Shown here: positions 11,791-23,920 of the stretch, piece after piece
How the letters are laid out: each line of letters begins with the position of its first letter
Numbering within the stretch: the first letter of the stretch is position 1
From: Gnetum montanum
Taxonomy: Eukaryota; Streptophyta; Gnetopsida; Gnetales; Gnetaceae
Direction: 5' to 3'
NCBI GenBank assembly: GCA_015680685.1
Contig: MNCI01023297.1
Coordinates: 210,777-263,883 of the forward strand
DNA: 53,107 bases
The notes under the pieces: model-generated
Told to the model about the DNA's origin: nothing
The model's input: the letters and a program-made list of their open reading frames with translations, nothing else
Databases searched by the model: none
Translations under genes and position numbers: made by a program

Positions 11791-11856
11791 TAGTTTACTC
11801 CGATGTTATATGATGGTGGGGCTACTCATCCATTTGTGTAATTTCAGGTTATAGAG

Positions 11857-13004
11857 ATGTATAGTAGACGTGGTTAGCATACTGGTGGGGCTTGTAGACT
11901 AAAAGGGCCTAATGATGGACAAGAGCAGCCTCCTCAAACATCTAGCAGTGGTCCTACAAATAAGAAACTGGAACTTATACAACAATTGTTACAGATCCTA
12001 CAACAGCATGTTGTAGCTAGTGATGCTCCTATTCCCATGATTAGGGAAGTGGGAAATGGTAGTGGTAGTGGAGGCTCAAGAGAATCAAACAGGCATCCTA
12101 TCAATAGGGAACTAGTGGAGCAGTTTCAAAAATTGGGACCTCCAAAATTTGATAGCACTAAGGATCCCACTGCGGCTATAGAATGGTTGGAGGAATTGCA
12201 AAAGGCTTTTGATTTGATAGGCTATTCATTAGTTCAGTAGACTTGCTTGGCAGTTTATCAATTAGTTGGTACTGCCTGACATTGGTGGAAAACTAAAGAG
12301 TAGGCCAAGGGATGGAGTAGTCAAGAGGTGGCATGGGATGATTTTTTAGCATCTTTCAAAGGTCATTATGTGTCTACCCAATATGCATAGGCGAAGGAGG
12401 ACGAGTTATTCCAGTTGTATTAGGTTAGTTGGTTTATGGCGGAGTATGATGTTTGTTTCTCTGAGCTAAGTAGTTATGTATTCTAGATGCACATAGATGC
12501 TCCAACATGGGTGAAAAATTTTGTTTGAGGCTTGAGACCATCTTTGAAGGATCACCTATTAACTCTTAGATTGACTTCTTATGATGAAGCTAGAGCAATA
12601 GCCATGGATTTAAAGAGGAGACAACACAAAGATACAATGCATAGAGAAAGGCAACAAGGGCAGAAGAAAGGACTAACATCTAGATAGATACCTAGCCCCT
12701 CTAAAAAAGCTCGTGGTCATGGAGGACAACATCCAACACTCACTCGCGGTCCTACTATTGGAGCTAGTTGTGGAGTTGTTGTTTGTTATAGATGTGGGCA
12801 GCATGGTCATCTGCATAGAGATTGCTAGAATTATTTTGCATGTGGGTAGCCAGGGCATCAAGCTCGAGAGTTCGCAAAGCAAGTAGGCAGTAGTGGGGGA
12901 GGCAGAGGTCGAGGAAAATGACCTCTACTTCAGGGTGAATAGGGAGCACTAGTCACTCAGCCCAAAGGAGGGGACTAGAGGACTCAAGGATGGGTGTATG
13001 CTAC
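11857..13004 (+). pseudogene. Element A gag
   Basis: Gag builds the retroelement particle. From ATG 11857 one frame can be followed almost to the end through several TAG/TGA stops. A central retrotransposon-gag region reads FDSTKDPTAAIEWLEELQKA (about 12148-12207), followed by HWW and FKGHYVSTQYA-like segments. A CCHC knuckle reads CYRCGQHGHLHRDC at about 12786-12827, and a second damaged knuckle follows. The end reads GWVYAT at about 12985-13004, the usual gag-protease border, and there runs into LTR sequence. Most stops are TAG where a TGG or CAG codon is expected, as C-to-T decay at methylated sites would give. The longest intact piece is 84 codons (11986-12240). Confidence 0.8.
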
Positions 13005-14643
13005 ATGGGATCTATGGTACGATGTGGACTTGTAGAATATGATATGTAGTGTTGATGAGACTCATATGATTGGAATATGCTATTTGTGGGGCCTATTGGG
13101 GTGTGAGTGTTTTTGGGCTTTCCAATCCTTTTTGGTGAAAATTAAATATTATTTTATTAATCAAACTTTGAACGCACATAACTTTACTTTTAGGAGTCCA
13201 ATTTAGATAAAATTAGTATCATTGGAATTGTTTTGGGACATAATTTCTAATTGTGGAATTAGTTTTCTCTTTGGGCATATATCATTTTGAAAATTGTTCT
13301 AGTGGTCATTTGTATGGAAGTAAGTGTCTTTTGAGGAACATCGGATTGTTTTGTCATATTGAGGTCTTCATGTTGTTCTATTGCATCATGGTATTATTTT
13401 TATGGAATGACTATAATTGTTAGGGATGGATATGTGTGGTTATTTTGTTTGGGTGTGTTATCCTTATGACATGTGTTGGCTTAAGGTAGTTGGACTATGC
13501 ATATGTTTTCGTGACGATGCTTATGACGATTATTGGTGGGTGGTGCTAACATGAGGGTGTGGACCAGCTGGTGATGAGACACCCTAGAGGTAATATGGAT
13601 TGATCGCCACTATGATGCATCAATGAGGCTTCTATCTTAGGCCTCATCTTGAGAGTGGAAGAACGTAGGTGTGTTTGTCCCTATGGATGGTCCATAGCAT
13701 AGGTGTGTTCATTCCTATTGCCAATCCTCTAGAAGGCTAGTGGTTACATGTCATAGGTTGATAGACCCTAGCACTGCTTGGATAAATAAAAGACTAATAA
13801 AAGACCTGCAGGTAATGGCTAGTATGAGTACAAATGGAAATGTTGTACATGCTACACTAAGCATAGATATGCTAGCAACCACATGGGCTATGTATGTGAT
13901 AGTATTGGTTTGTGAGTCATATTGTTGAGAATAGGTATTCTATTTAGATTATGATTGTGTGGATAATGGAATATTTATGGTATATCATGGGTATGATGAC
14001 ATGCGCATGATAGATGATGTCAAACCATGGCTTTGTCTATGCTTGTATGATAGTATGTTAGCTTTATGGGGGATACAATGTGTGTTGTTTTGAGCATGCA
14101 TGAGACTAACAATGTTGCAGGTTGCCTTGTACCCCACTCCTCTCCTCTAGTGCAACACTTGTTGACCATCTAGCAGGGGAAGTGTAAAGGCTTCCCACTT
14201 AGTTGTGTATTGACTTTATGTAATTACAAGTAAAAGGAGCAGGATCCTAGATGAGCACAAAGAGGAAGGGTAGGGGATGGAAAAATCTTTAGTGCTTGGT
14301 TAATTTATATTTTCATGTACAATAGTTTGGACTAGATATCCTTGTATGAAAATCTATGTACTCTTCTATAAACAATGATGAGGTTTATGTGTTTTTTTTT
14401 TGTATTTTTGTAAAGCAGTGTATAGTTTGCTTTATGTAGAGACATGCATTTCTATAATGTGATATGTATGTTTAGTTTTAGTATGGTAGGAAAGATTTGT
14501 ACCATTTGAACTTGCTTATTATCATGCACTCTACACATTATTGGTTCTAGGTATTATGCTTATGTGTTTTAGTTGTCATGCTTTTGTGCTAAGATGACTT
14601 GATCCCAGGCATCACCCTACCCTAGCTAGGGTAGGGTGTTACA
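13005..14643 (+). repeat. Element A 3' LTR, truncated at its 5' side
   Basis: It aligns with 10153-11775 throughout, including the shared end GTGTTACA, and is followed by TCTAC. It begins abruptly at ATGGGATCTATGG directly after gag. Confidence 0.88.
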
Positions 14644-15096
14644 TCTACAATACTTAGATGAAGAAGAAGCAATTGAGGGAGCATTTTTTTGTTCCTTAGA
14701 AAAAGAAGAAACACCTTGAGAAGTTAGTTACCCCTTGTCTTGTTTTATAGCTTTAGATTTTTTATGGATTGGAAAAAATTCTTGATTACCATGTTGAATG
14801 ATAGCTTCTTTAATGCATTTGACAGCCAAGAAGGCATCATTTAGAGAAAAAGGCTTAGGATAAGGCATCCTCTTCTAAATTTAGTCAATGACTATAGCTT
14901 TGAAAATGTCCTATAAGTGGCATTCCTCCATATGATATAGTAACTTTGTTGATGTTATTGTCCATTAAGAAATGAACTTGTTGATGGACTCATTTGGAGC
15001 TTGCTTGATAACTACAAAGTTTATAACACTAGTGGTTTGCAGAACATTGAATGAAGGCTGCCAATAGTTGTTCTAGAGAGGTAATAGGATCATGAG
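14644..15096 (-). pseudogene. Gypsy remnant H, piece 2 (gag core)
   Basis: On the minus strand the sequence continues the gag of H: QLLAAFIQCSANH near 15070, then a stretch with ITKLLYHMEECH-like text and DAFLAVKCIKEAIIQHGNQ (about 14845-14785), in more than one frame. It is bounded by the TCTAC duplication of element A on the left and the ATGAG duplication of element B (15092-15096) on the right. When A and B are removed mentally, pieces 1, 2 and 3 follow in order on one strand, which supports a single ancestral element. Confidence 0.65.
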
Positions 15097-16033
15097 TGAT
15101 AAGTAGTTAAAGTACCTCTACACTCAACCATACGAATCATGAAGCATTCACGTGCAATCCAGTCAAATTTCGCAAACTCTATGTCTTCTGATACACTAGT
15201 CGTTTAGAAAGTGAACTTTGTCCTAATGGTCATTCATTGTCTTTTCAATTACACTTGTGATGTACAAAGGTATGGTTAAGTGTAATCAAGATATATGATT
15301 TTTATTTTTTCATGTTTTATGTTCCTTGGTACTTAAAGTAGAGAGATGAAGTAATTTAATAAATAATTTAATTTAACTACTTAACTAGTCTCTAACTAGT
15401 TCTAACATAAGCATCTGACCCCATTTCTTGTACACGTCTTGAACCCACATATCCACTACTAGGTTACCAAGCACTATGCTACTTGGCAAACCAAGCAATA
15501 ACACTACTAAGATTACCAAGGGAATACATGTTTATGGTTGCAGCGATTATACTTATGTGCTTAATCTATTTAGCTTAATTAATTAACTAATCGCTTGGAG
15601 TCAAATTGTGCTTAATTAATTACATATTTAATGAAAATAATAAATATAAAAAATAAAAAAATTATTAATCTATTCTAAATGCTGCAACATTTGATCAAAA
15701 GGCTCATCATTATTGGCATACACACTGGTGTGGTTTAGGTACAACAATGCTTGAATAAAGATCCGTACACTTTCTAACTCCTGCTATGGACACTCAGAGA
15801 AATATTCTAACTCTCAAATGGAAAAACTGCAAGAGCTCTACTATAACTATGACCTTTTTTTTTATAAACATGACTATGAGCTTGTATTTATAGTTTTTTA
15901 TTACATGGCTATGTTGACAAGGCCTTGCAGATGTAGCAAATTCTACGTCAATGTAGCCCCATCAACGTAGCCCCATTGACGAGGAACACCACATAAATGG
16001 GGCCTTGTCGATGCAACAGTTTGATGCTCATCA
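15097..16033 (-). repeat. Element B 3' LTR
   Basis: 937 bp, starting TGATAAGTAG and ending GCTCATCA on the plus strand; it aligns with 27344-28252. A TATA-like AACTATAAATAC reads on the minus strand at about 15885-15896, with short repeats of the type GTTGATGGGGCTACA upstream of it (16000-15940). Confidence 0.9.
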
Positions 16034-16046
16034 TACCCCCACAACT
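16034..16046 (-). other. Element B polypurine tract
   Basis: On the minus strand AGTTGTGGGGGTA abuts the 3' LTR start TGATGA. The same block precedes the LTRs of C (35798-35810) and E (45699-45711). It primes plus-strand DNA synthesis. Confidence 0.85.
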
Positions 16047-16269
16047 AAATGAAAACTCATCCTCGAGTTCCTTTAAAAAATTGTAAAGGTATGGGATTAT
16101 TGACCGACTCTTGACATAACAAACTAACAAAACAAAACTGAATGCCCGAGTATACAAATCAACACATTACAAAAAATTATGGTGTTCATGACACAAAATT
16201 GAACATCATGACATGACAACACAAAATTGGATAGCACATCCTTTGATGACATGAAGGTAATGGTTAAGA

Positions 16270-19082
16270 TCAGATAGTCCTAGGAGGAGGCTCCTGAGGT
16301 TCTAAAGGACCTTCGTTAGCTTTGGGCATCTGTAGTGGCTGAGGTAGCTATGGCTATCCTACTACGGCTGCAACCTTTGATGGAAGGAAAAAGGCATCTA
16401 GTAATGCCTTCATCTTCTCCTCCTTACTCTAGGGATCATTCATAGTCCATGCGGTATCACCAATGTGGGCTGGAATGGAGATATCCCATGGACGTGGCAT
16501 TACTGAGAATAACTATTTAGTATTGACAAACCAAGTAGTGAATTGTTTGTGTTCGACATTGAACACCTTAATTGCGTTTTGTATGTCCTGGTAGTTATTC
16601 ATCCTTCTAGCTAGGTTCTCAATGGCAGATCTTTGATTAGTGTATTTACCCTTGAGAACTTCAAGCTCAACATTTACCACTACAAGCTTTTGCTTGGTGT
16701 CTTTGTGATACTTGAACTCGGCCTCGTACAACAAGTACAAGCTGGCAACCTACTTCTCTACATTTGACCATGGTCATTTGGTAGTCAACATGGCTATATT
16801 TCCATATCAAAGATTGGCAAGCTCAATGTATTTCATCATCTCCTTAATTTGCAACTCCTTTATGCAAATATTTGCTCTATTGTAGGCATCTATCACATCA
16901 ATGATAGGCTACCATAATTCTCTTACTGGAGTTGTTGGAGGGTTTCATTTACTTTTGCCTTCACCAACTAGATGTGTTTTTTATTCACTTCTTTCTGTAG
17001 ACCGACTTGATCTCTGTAATGATCTTTGACTCTCTCAAAATTTGAGAGCCTCTAATTTCTAAGTGGCTACCTCGATCACAGTCTTTTGGTCAACGGAACA
17101 AACCTCCTCCATGGAGAGGCTTTTGTTTTATTCTATCAATCTTCTTAGCTCTATATTCTCTTTGTCTAGTTTCTCTTGTTGTTGATGGATGAAGTTGATT
17201 AATGGCCATTTATGCTCAACAACATTCCACGGGTGATGGTTCTCTACCGTCAATTGTACATTCTCTTGGTAAGTTTGATCTAAGGCCTTCTGAATTTTAT
17301 GTTGTGTAGCCTCTATTAAGGATCAGTAGAACACCCCTTTTTCTATTGCACCCTCAACCCCTTATAGTCTAGTGTGAAGCTATTCAAGAGCTTCATCTTT
17401 TGTCAATGCTAGGTTGAAAAATGTAGGATTGGAAATTTGGGCTCTTAATTTTGAGTTTTCCCTCCAAGATGATGTTTTTGCCCCTTACCTCTAGCAGCTT
17501 CAACTAGGTTAGAGTAATATTATCTAGAAGATCAAAGACATCTAAAAGTTGTTGCCTAGTTCCCACCAGTTAATCTAGCAATTCTTCATGTTGTGCTACA
17601 TTTATTCTACCACTTGTGGTCCTTGCAAAAATTTTCACATCTTTTAGTGCAATGACATCTAGTATAGATGCCGTAGGTGCATTAAGGGTTTTGGCAATTT
17701 GATCAGCAACCACCTTTCTTGTTGTCTCCTACCCTTGGTGTTGCATCACCAATACTGTTGCCTTCTCCCCTTCCTTCAAGCACATTAAGAAGGTTGTAGC
17801 ATTCCTAAATATTTTTGGGAGTGGCTACTATTCTACGAGAGATACCGTGACCTCTTTAGCACTAGGATTCAATCTCGTGGATAACTATGTTCTTTAGGCT
17901 AAGAAAATGGATCCACCTCCACCCATCAGGCTAATTGTTTGGGCCACCTCATTTAGATGACTCATTGCTGGTCGGTACATAGATCGTCCCCACCACTCGT
18001 GCCTACTCATTGCTCTTGTTCACCCAAGAGCCATTCTCAGTACTCATGCAACCATTAGGCTATTATAATGATGTATGGCACAGATGTTTGAGTGGAAGGT
18101 GGAGGTGGTGGCTACTACTCCTCTTCTTGAATGGTTGTTGTAGGTGTCTTAACCTTCATCATCTTTGCCCAATTAGTGGTCAGAGCATGCTTGACAACAT
18201 CATTTGTATAATGAACTATTCCTCCCCTTTAATAAAGTTTTCTGATGAGGCATGGAAAGGGGAGTGCCTTTCTTCCACATTCATTTTCTTTAAACCGCTT
18301 CTCCATCTCTAAATAGAGCAATTGTGGAAGGTTAATAGGGAATCTCTCACTCAAAGTAGCACATGCATGGGCAAAAAAGGTAGTGATTTTGCTTGGCCTC
18401 ACCATGGGATTGAGGTGAAAGGTTGCAATTTTATAGTGAATCCTTTCTACCAATGTGAATGCACCAAACTCCTTGCAGTTGATACCATAGCACTACTACA
18501 CCCATTCTTTCTTGATGCTTGGGTTTGCCTACATTCTAACCTCTACATGACTTGTCCCTATTTCTAGCAACCTAATTACTTCAGCAATGGCCTACACCAA
18601 GTAGGATACAAAGATGTCATTGATTTTTATTGTTGATTTGGCCTACCTATTGTTCTAGAATAGGAATGTCTCTTCCATGTACCACTCCTTAGTGCAAGTG
18701 ATGATTGGCCACATGGGAGAGACTTTTAGTTGGTCTTGCACTTCTTTTGGTGCTTGCTCCAGGAAAGGTCCCAAGTTTAACTCCTAGAGCACCATTTTTT
18801 GGACCTCCCTCAATTTGATTTGATTTAGGTAGCTTCTGTTAAGGTCACCTCGAGATTTGCTTATTGAGATGGTGCATTATCGTTGTGGGAATGTTCTATT
18901 GTTATTGCTAGTTTTGGAATCTGTTGAATAGATTCCACCTTGGCCTCTTTCCTAAGAGGACCTATGGTGTGGGTTGCAAATGATTCTTCTTGGGCTTGTT
19001 CTTGGCCCCTTCCTGTTCTAGGTCATTTCTCCCTTAGTTGAGACAATTCTACTTTTTGCATGTGTTTCCCTTTCGATGCCAT
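16270..19082 (-). pseudogene. Element B ORF2 (env-position ORF, PF20167-like region expected)
   Basis: It starts ATGGCATCGAAAGG at 19082, directly after TCGTAG, and ends EPPPRTI with TGA at 16270; the length is close to ORF2 of C. The N-terminal part is basic and low-complexity. A core block APKEVQDQLKVSPMW with KEWYMEETF (about 18790-18660) matches ORF2 of C and D. A long charged region with coiled-coil character follows (75 intact codons at 16740-16513). A C-terminal block then reads PRPWDISIPAHIGDTAWTM and NDPWSKEEKMKALL (about 16500-16400). From memory the core resembles the 'putative plant transposon protein' family PF20167. Function is unknown. Many stops and shifts are present. It is not a recognisable envelope: no signal peptide or membrane span is seen. 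Confidence 0.7.
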
Positions 19083-19144
19083 CTACGATCACAACACATC
19101 CATGAATTAGTATCTATAATGTGTAACTTTAAATTTTTGAATAC
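19083..19144 (-). promoter_or_regulatory. Possible 62-nt intron before ORF2 of element B
   Basis: On the minus strand GATAAG|GTATTC at 19144 could be a donor, GATACTAATTC (about 19115-19105) a branch site matching TACTAAY, and TCGTAG an acceptor directly before ATGG. The same layout is seen in C, D and E. Confidence 0.45.
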
Positions 19145-21155
19145 CTTATCTCGTCAATCAATTAAAATTTGACTAAGGTTGGACCATGGTAGATTGAGTA
19201 TGTTAATATTATTTTATTAATTATTTATTTTAAATGTCACGAAAGCTTGTTGGAAAGGTTTAACTCTTGTAATTTGACATTTAATAGTTGATTTTTTAAT
19301 TAAACCTTTATGGGAGTTAAAAATGGTGAAAATTTTTCTATAAAAAATGGCACATTTGTGGTCCCCACGACTAAGAGCTTACCTTCAGTAGCTATAGGGT
19401 CAAGGAACAAAGTGATTTGGAGAAATGGTTAGGAAGTTATGGGCTTTGAAGATTTGAAAATCTCCTTTGGCATTTGTGAGAAAATGTAAAAATTTCAAAG
19501 TGGGGTCACACATATATATAGTATTTTTCTGCTATGTCAATGAGGCCATGTATATGGGGTTTCATATACACATCTGCTCCACCGACGGCGTCCTGTATAT
19601 GAAGCTTGTAGAAATTTTTTTTGAAATTTGAATATCTTAAAAAATACAAGAAATTTTTCAATGAATTTGGGATCCATAGAGTCCTAGAAAAGCCAAGAAT
19701 ATGATGAAATCATTGAAGAGGATATTTCAAATCTCAAAAATTTAAAAATTTGATAGAGAGTGTGTTTATTAAACAAAATATGTAACGGAGCACATGGTTT
19801 GATGAAAAAGATGGATGTACGAAAAATTCTGATTGCAAGAATGCCTAAGGATAAGGTGCTTAGCTAATCCAACCAAGAGAGATGCAAGTGGATCCTCCCC
19901 ATAGTAGGCACATGCCTTATTTTCTCGTGCATTACCTCGACCTAAGGAGTCCATGGGCCCCATAGGTGATTAATGGTTGATGGAAGTTAAGGACCAAAAC
20001 TTAGAAGATTTTACCAAAGAATTCAAGTACGTCAAACCAAGACACCGAATCAAGAACATGGACTCCAACAGTGAGGTGAGTTATGGGCAGCATAGATGGA
20101 TGATAGGAAAGGTGAAATGGAATTTTGAATTGAGGTCATAAGAAGTCCCTTGTGGAGTTTTGTTTAAAATGACCTGAGAAGATCCATCCTTAGTTTAGAT
20201 CAAAACCAACCACTTTTAGTGACTTCGCATTATCACTCCAAGACTGATCCATCCCCTCAAGACATAAGAGCACTCCAATAGAAGAACCACCATTTCATAA
20301 AGAGACGAAAAGAGAAGTAGGAAGTGAGAGAGGGCATTAGTTAAAGGGGACCTTCAAGCATTGGTAACAAGTCTTTCTAGTTCCATAACCAGTGTTTGTA
20401 GCCCATTTATTTGTCTAAGGGGTGTGCTTTATTTAACTTCCTATTATTGGTTGACATGGAATGGTAAGAAGTCTATGAAAACACTCAAGCACCCAAGTAA
20501 GTAAAAGAGTACAAAGAGTATTAAGTTCCCTTGCAGTCACACCCTGTGCAAACCTTTGAATCCTTCCCAATTCTAGAAACTACAAAGGTTACAAATTTAT
20601 TAAAATTTTATTTAATGAAAAGGGACCTCAAACTTTTAAAATAAGAAAAAATATAGAGTTTGTGAATGGGTCGATAACGTGGACTCATTGCCTATTCTAT
20701 GAAAAAGAAACCATGACTTAGCCATCGGTACAAAAATTCAAAAATAGAAACCATACATTAGCAAAAAAAAAGAAGAAGCAATAACCACCATTAGTAGTAG
20801 CTACAACACCACTATGTCCTGTTGGCACAAAGTACATTTATTAGAAAAAATTTAAAAATCACACTCAAACAAAGTAAAATATATAAGAAAATATAAAATA
20901 TTCAAGAAAGATTAAACTGTACTAATGATGGTGTAAAATAAAAAATGGTGTAAAATAGGAAAAAAATTGAAAATCAAAAAGGTGTAAAATAAACAACTAT
21001 AAAGACAAAAATGTGTAAAAAAAAATAGAAAAATTGAGGAGCCATGTGTAAGGTTAGCATAGATGACCATCTTTCCCATGATTGAGTTGAAAGGAGGAGA
21101 TCCAAAAAATTGAGTGTGGTTGTCCATTCATTAAGGTATTTGTAATTACACTAGC
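19145..21155 (-). other. Element B spacer between integrase and ORF2
   Basis: About 2 kb without coding potential. It carries the internal promoter candidate and a block CTACTATGGGGAGGATCC (about 19910-19880) that has counterparts in the spacers of C (GGGGAGGACCCACTTACG), D and E. Conservation without an open frame suggests a leader or regulatory role. Confidence 0.55.
19511..19522 (-). promoter_or_regulatory. Internal TATA-like box upstream of ORF2, element B
   Basis: ACTATATATATG on the minus strand, 440 bp before the ORF2 ATG. The preceding 100 bp contains GGCCTCATTGACATAGCA, close to GGCCTTGTCAACATAGCC in the U3 of B's own LTR, just before its TATA box. Confidence 0.5.
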
Positions 21156-22440
21156 TTACTTTGACTCATGGAAAAATTTTACTTGTTGGATGTTGACCAA
21201 CTGCTTTTTGTTTAGGCTCTTAGGTTTGTAGATTAACATGGCCCTAGAGGGAAAGATTTCATCAATTATGTAAGATCCCTCCCACAATGTTTGGAACTTT
21301 ACTTTCTGAGGTACGTGTGTGGGGTTCCAGTAAAGAACCTTATCTTTTGGTTGAAATTTTACTTTCTGTATTTTAAGGTCATGTTGTTGCTTGTTGAATG
21401 TCTTGTACACTTCATTCAAAGATAGGGCCACTAATCGATTTTTTTCTAGCACATTCAAGTTGATCAATCTTTCTTTTTATGCTAGACTTAGATCAAGATT
21501 TAGATCACAGGCTGTTGAGAGTGTATGGGGCTCGAATTGAATCGGAAGCCTTGAAATTTTCCCATACACTAACTCATAGGAAGAGTAGCCAATAGGGAGT
21601 TTCCATGTTGAGCAGTAGGACCAAAGGGCATCATTAAGTTTTTTGCTCTAGTCTCTCCTATATTTGCTGATAGTTCTTGTTAGAATCTTTGTAATCTCTC
21701 TATTAGTTACCTCTGCTTAACCATTGGCTTAGGGGTGCTAGGATGCCATTAATTTATGTTCAACCCCCAAGTGTTGCATGAGTTTTCGAAAAGTGGCATC
21801 CGTAAAATGAGTTCCATTGTTAGAAATTAATGCATGTGGCACCCCAAACCTGTTTACAATAGTGGATGATGTATAGTCAGTAATGGTTGCTATTTTTTCC
21901 CATTTGGTGTAGTAGTCAACTACTACAATGATGTACACTTTTTCATTGGACATGGGTGTGATGGAACCCATGAAGTATATGCCCCATATATCAAAGGGCT
22001 CCATTGGTTGAATCCACTATTGAGGACCCTCCATTCATGTGGTCATCCCACTATCCCATTGACAACACTCACAAGATCGAACAAATTGGTGATTATCCTT
22101 GAAGATTATAGGCTAATAGTATCCTACCATCAAGATTTTTATGGTTGTGCATCTCCCAGCATAGTAGCCTTCGCAAGGGCCTTCATGAGCATCTTGGAGA
22201 ACACACAATTGGTCTACATCAGGGACATACCAATGAACTACGCCATTGGTGCACACATTGTAAAGGTGTTGGTTGATTTCCATGAAGTACTTAGCCCGAT
22301 GAAGAAACTATTGTTTGTTCCTAAAGTCTAGATCTTGTGTTATCTCCTGAGTGAAAAGGTAAGTGAGAATGTCATCATACCATTTTGGTCATTTATTACT
22401 CTTGTAAAGAGGAGTTCATCTAGAAATTGATTAGAGAGCA
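21156..22440 (-). pseudogene. Element B integrase
   Basis: Integrase inserts retroelement cDNA into the chromosome. The minus-strand reading starts around 22440 with a zinc-binding-like part and an EGPCEGYYAGRC segment (about 22190). The catalytic core contains FDIWGIYFMG (21980-21950), LISNNGTHFTD (about 21830-21800) and AEVTNREITKIL (about 21725-21690). In the usual gypsy core these read WGIDFMG, SDNGTHF or SDGGTHF, and EVSNREIK. Both catalytic aspartates are therefore replaced (GAC to TAC, GAC to AAC) and only the glutamate remains. The C-terminal part is open for 103 codons (21467-21156) with KFQPKDKVLYWNP and SLNKKQLVN. Dead enzyme. Confidence 0.88.
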
Positions 22441-23765
22441 AGCTCTCCTCCTCTTTGTTATTTCATCTAAACTGAGAGAGATGGTTAGCAACCACATTCT
22501 TAGCTCCCTTTTGATCTACGATTGTGAGATTGAATTCCTGCAAGATCACAAGCCACCATATGATATGAGAGATCACCGTTGGATTGCTCATTAGGAAGCA
22601 AATGCCATAATGATCTGTGTGCACAAACACCTTATAGCTAAGCACATAGTCCTTGAACTTTTTGAGAACATACACCACTACCATTTTTTCTTTCTCAGTT
22701 GTGGTGTAATTTAACTATGCACCCACAATGCTTCGACTCACACAATGGATATAGTATGGATGTTACTTATCATCCAACTGAATAAGCATGGCTCCAAAGG
22801 CATAATTAGATGCATCTGTCATTATATGAAATGGTTTGGACTAGTTTGGTGCCCATACAATTGGAGTTTCTACAAGTTTCTCCTTTAGCTATTGAAATGC
22901 ATGTTCACATTCCTTGGTCTAGATGAACAAAGCATCTTTCTTTGTAAGCTTGATCAACAAATTTGTGATCTTTGAGAAATTCTCTATAAACCATTGGTAG
23001 TAGCCAATGTGTCCAAGGAATGATTAGACATCTTTGACTATCTCTAGTTGACATGTAATTCCTTGGATGACCCTTATCTTTTCTAGGTCTACCTTAATCC
23101 TTGCTTGAGTAATTTTGTGCCCCAGTACTATGCCTTCTTGGACCATTAAATAACTTTTCTACCAATTGAGCCTAAGGTTTGTTTCAACACATATTTTCTA
23201 TACTTACTCAAGGTGATACAGGGCTTTCTCAAATGTAGTCCCATAGGTAGAGAAGTCATCCATAAAGACTTCTATCCCACTACCAATCTGCTATTGAAAA
23301 ATACTAAGGACCAGACATTGAAATGTTGTAGGGGCATTGCATAGACCAAATAACATCTTGTAATATGCAAAAGTCCCCTAAGGACTTGTGAATATTATCT
23401 TGGCCTAATCTTCTGGTGTAATTTGGATTTGGTTATAGCCACTATAACCATCCAAGAAGCTATAATAACAATGCCCAAATATGGTGTCCAACAGTTGGTC
23501 CACAAATGGTAATGCAAAATGATCTTTAAATGTTGCCATATTCAACAACCTAAAGTCAATGTAGACCCACCACTTACCATCTTTCTTTGGAACAATTACA
23601 AGTGGGCTAACCTACTTACTATACATAATGGGATAAATGAACCCTGCATTGAGAAGTTGTTCTATTTTCTCTTTGACGATCTGCTTCAACTTGGGGTTCA
23701 ACTTCCTTTGTGGATGCCTTCTTAGCTTCATGGTTGTGTTAGTGTGAATGCAATGCAAGAATATC
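22441..23765 (-). pseudogene. Element B reverse transcriptase and RNase H
   Basis: It copies element RNA into DNA and removes the RNA strand. The minus-strand reading, mostly one frame with TAG/TAA stops, gives VSPLVIVPKKDGKWWVYIDF (about 23612-23550), LLDTIFGHCYYSFLDGYSGY (about 23490-23430), FGLCNAPTTFQ (about 23350-23315) and the catalytic box VFMDDFSTYG (about 23268-23240). RNase H begins with HIMTDASNYAFGAML (about 22835-22790) and ends with VVANHLSQF (about 22490-22463). The catalytic DD is intact. The sequence type (FMDDFS) is that of Athila/Tat gypsy elements. Stops prevent a full-length protein. Confidence 0.92.
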
Positions 23766-23920
23766 TATGAAGCAATTCCAGTGAGTTCAGGATATGACCA
23801 AGAAAAGGTTGTTGGCCATTTGTTGACTAGCTTCAACAACTTGTCTTTCTATTTGAGAGTAAGATTTGCATTGATTATAATTAGCTTGTCATTTTTTACA
23901 AATGCATACTTCATGCCAGT

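Larger units (their letters stand above)
9041..14643 (+). mobile_element. Element A: deleted LTR retrotransposon, gag only
   Basis: The element starts TGTTACATCC and ends GGGTGTTACA, and is flanked on both sides by TCTAC (9036-9040 and 14644-14648), a perfect 5-bp target duplication. Order: full 5' LTR (9041-11775), primer site, gag, then directly the second part of the 3' LTR (13005-14643). Protease, RT, RNase H, integrase, polypurine tract and about 1.1 kb of the 3' LTR are missing through one deletion with its junction near 13004/13005. The gag with one CCHC knuckle and the RVYAT-like gag-protease border resemble Ty3/gypsy chromovirus-type elements. It lies inside the antisense gag of H, so it is younger than H. 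Confidence 0.9.

Noticed and set aside
10153-14643. The 10.15 and 13.0 kb repeats as a simple pair of complete LTRs or a segmental duplication
   Set aside because: The TCTAC target duplication at 9036 and 14644 shows that the left LTR begins at 9041 and the right copy is truncated.
16270-19082. ORF2 of element B as a retroviral-type envelope gene
   Set aside because: Only its position fits. No signal peptide, fusion peptide or membrane span can be seen, and the core resembles PF20167 instead.
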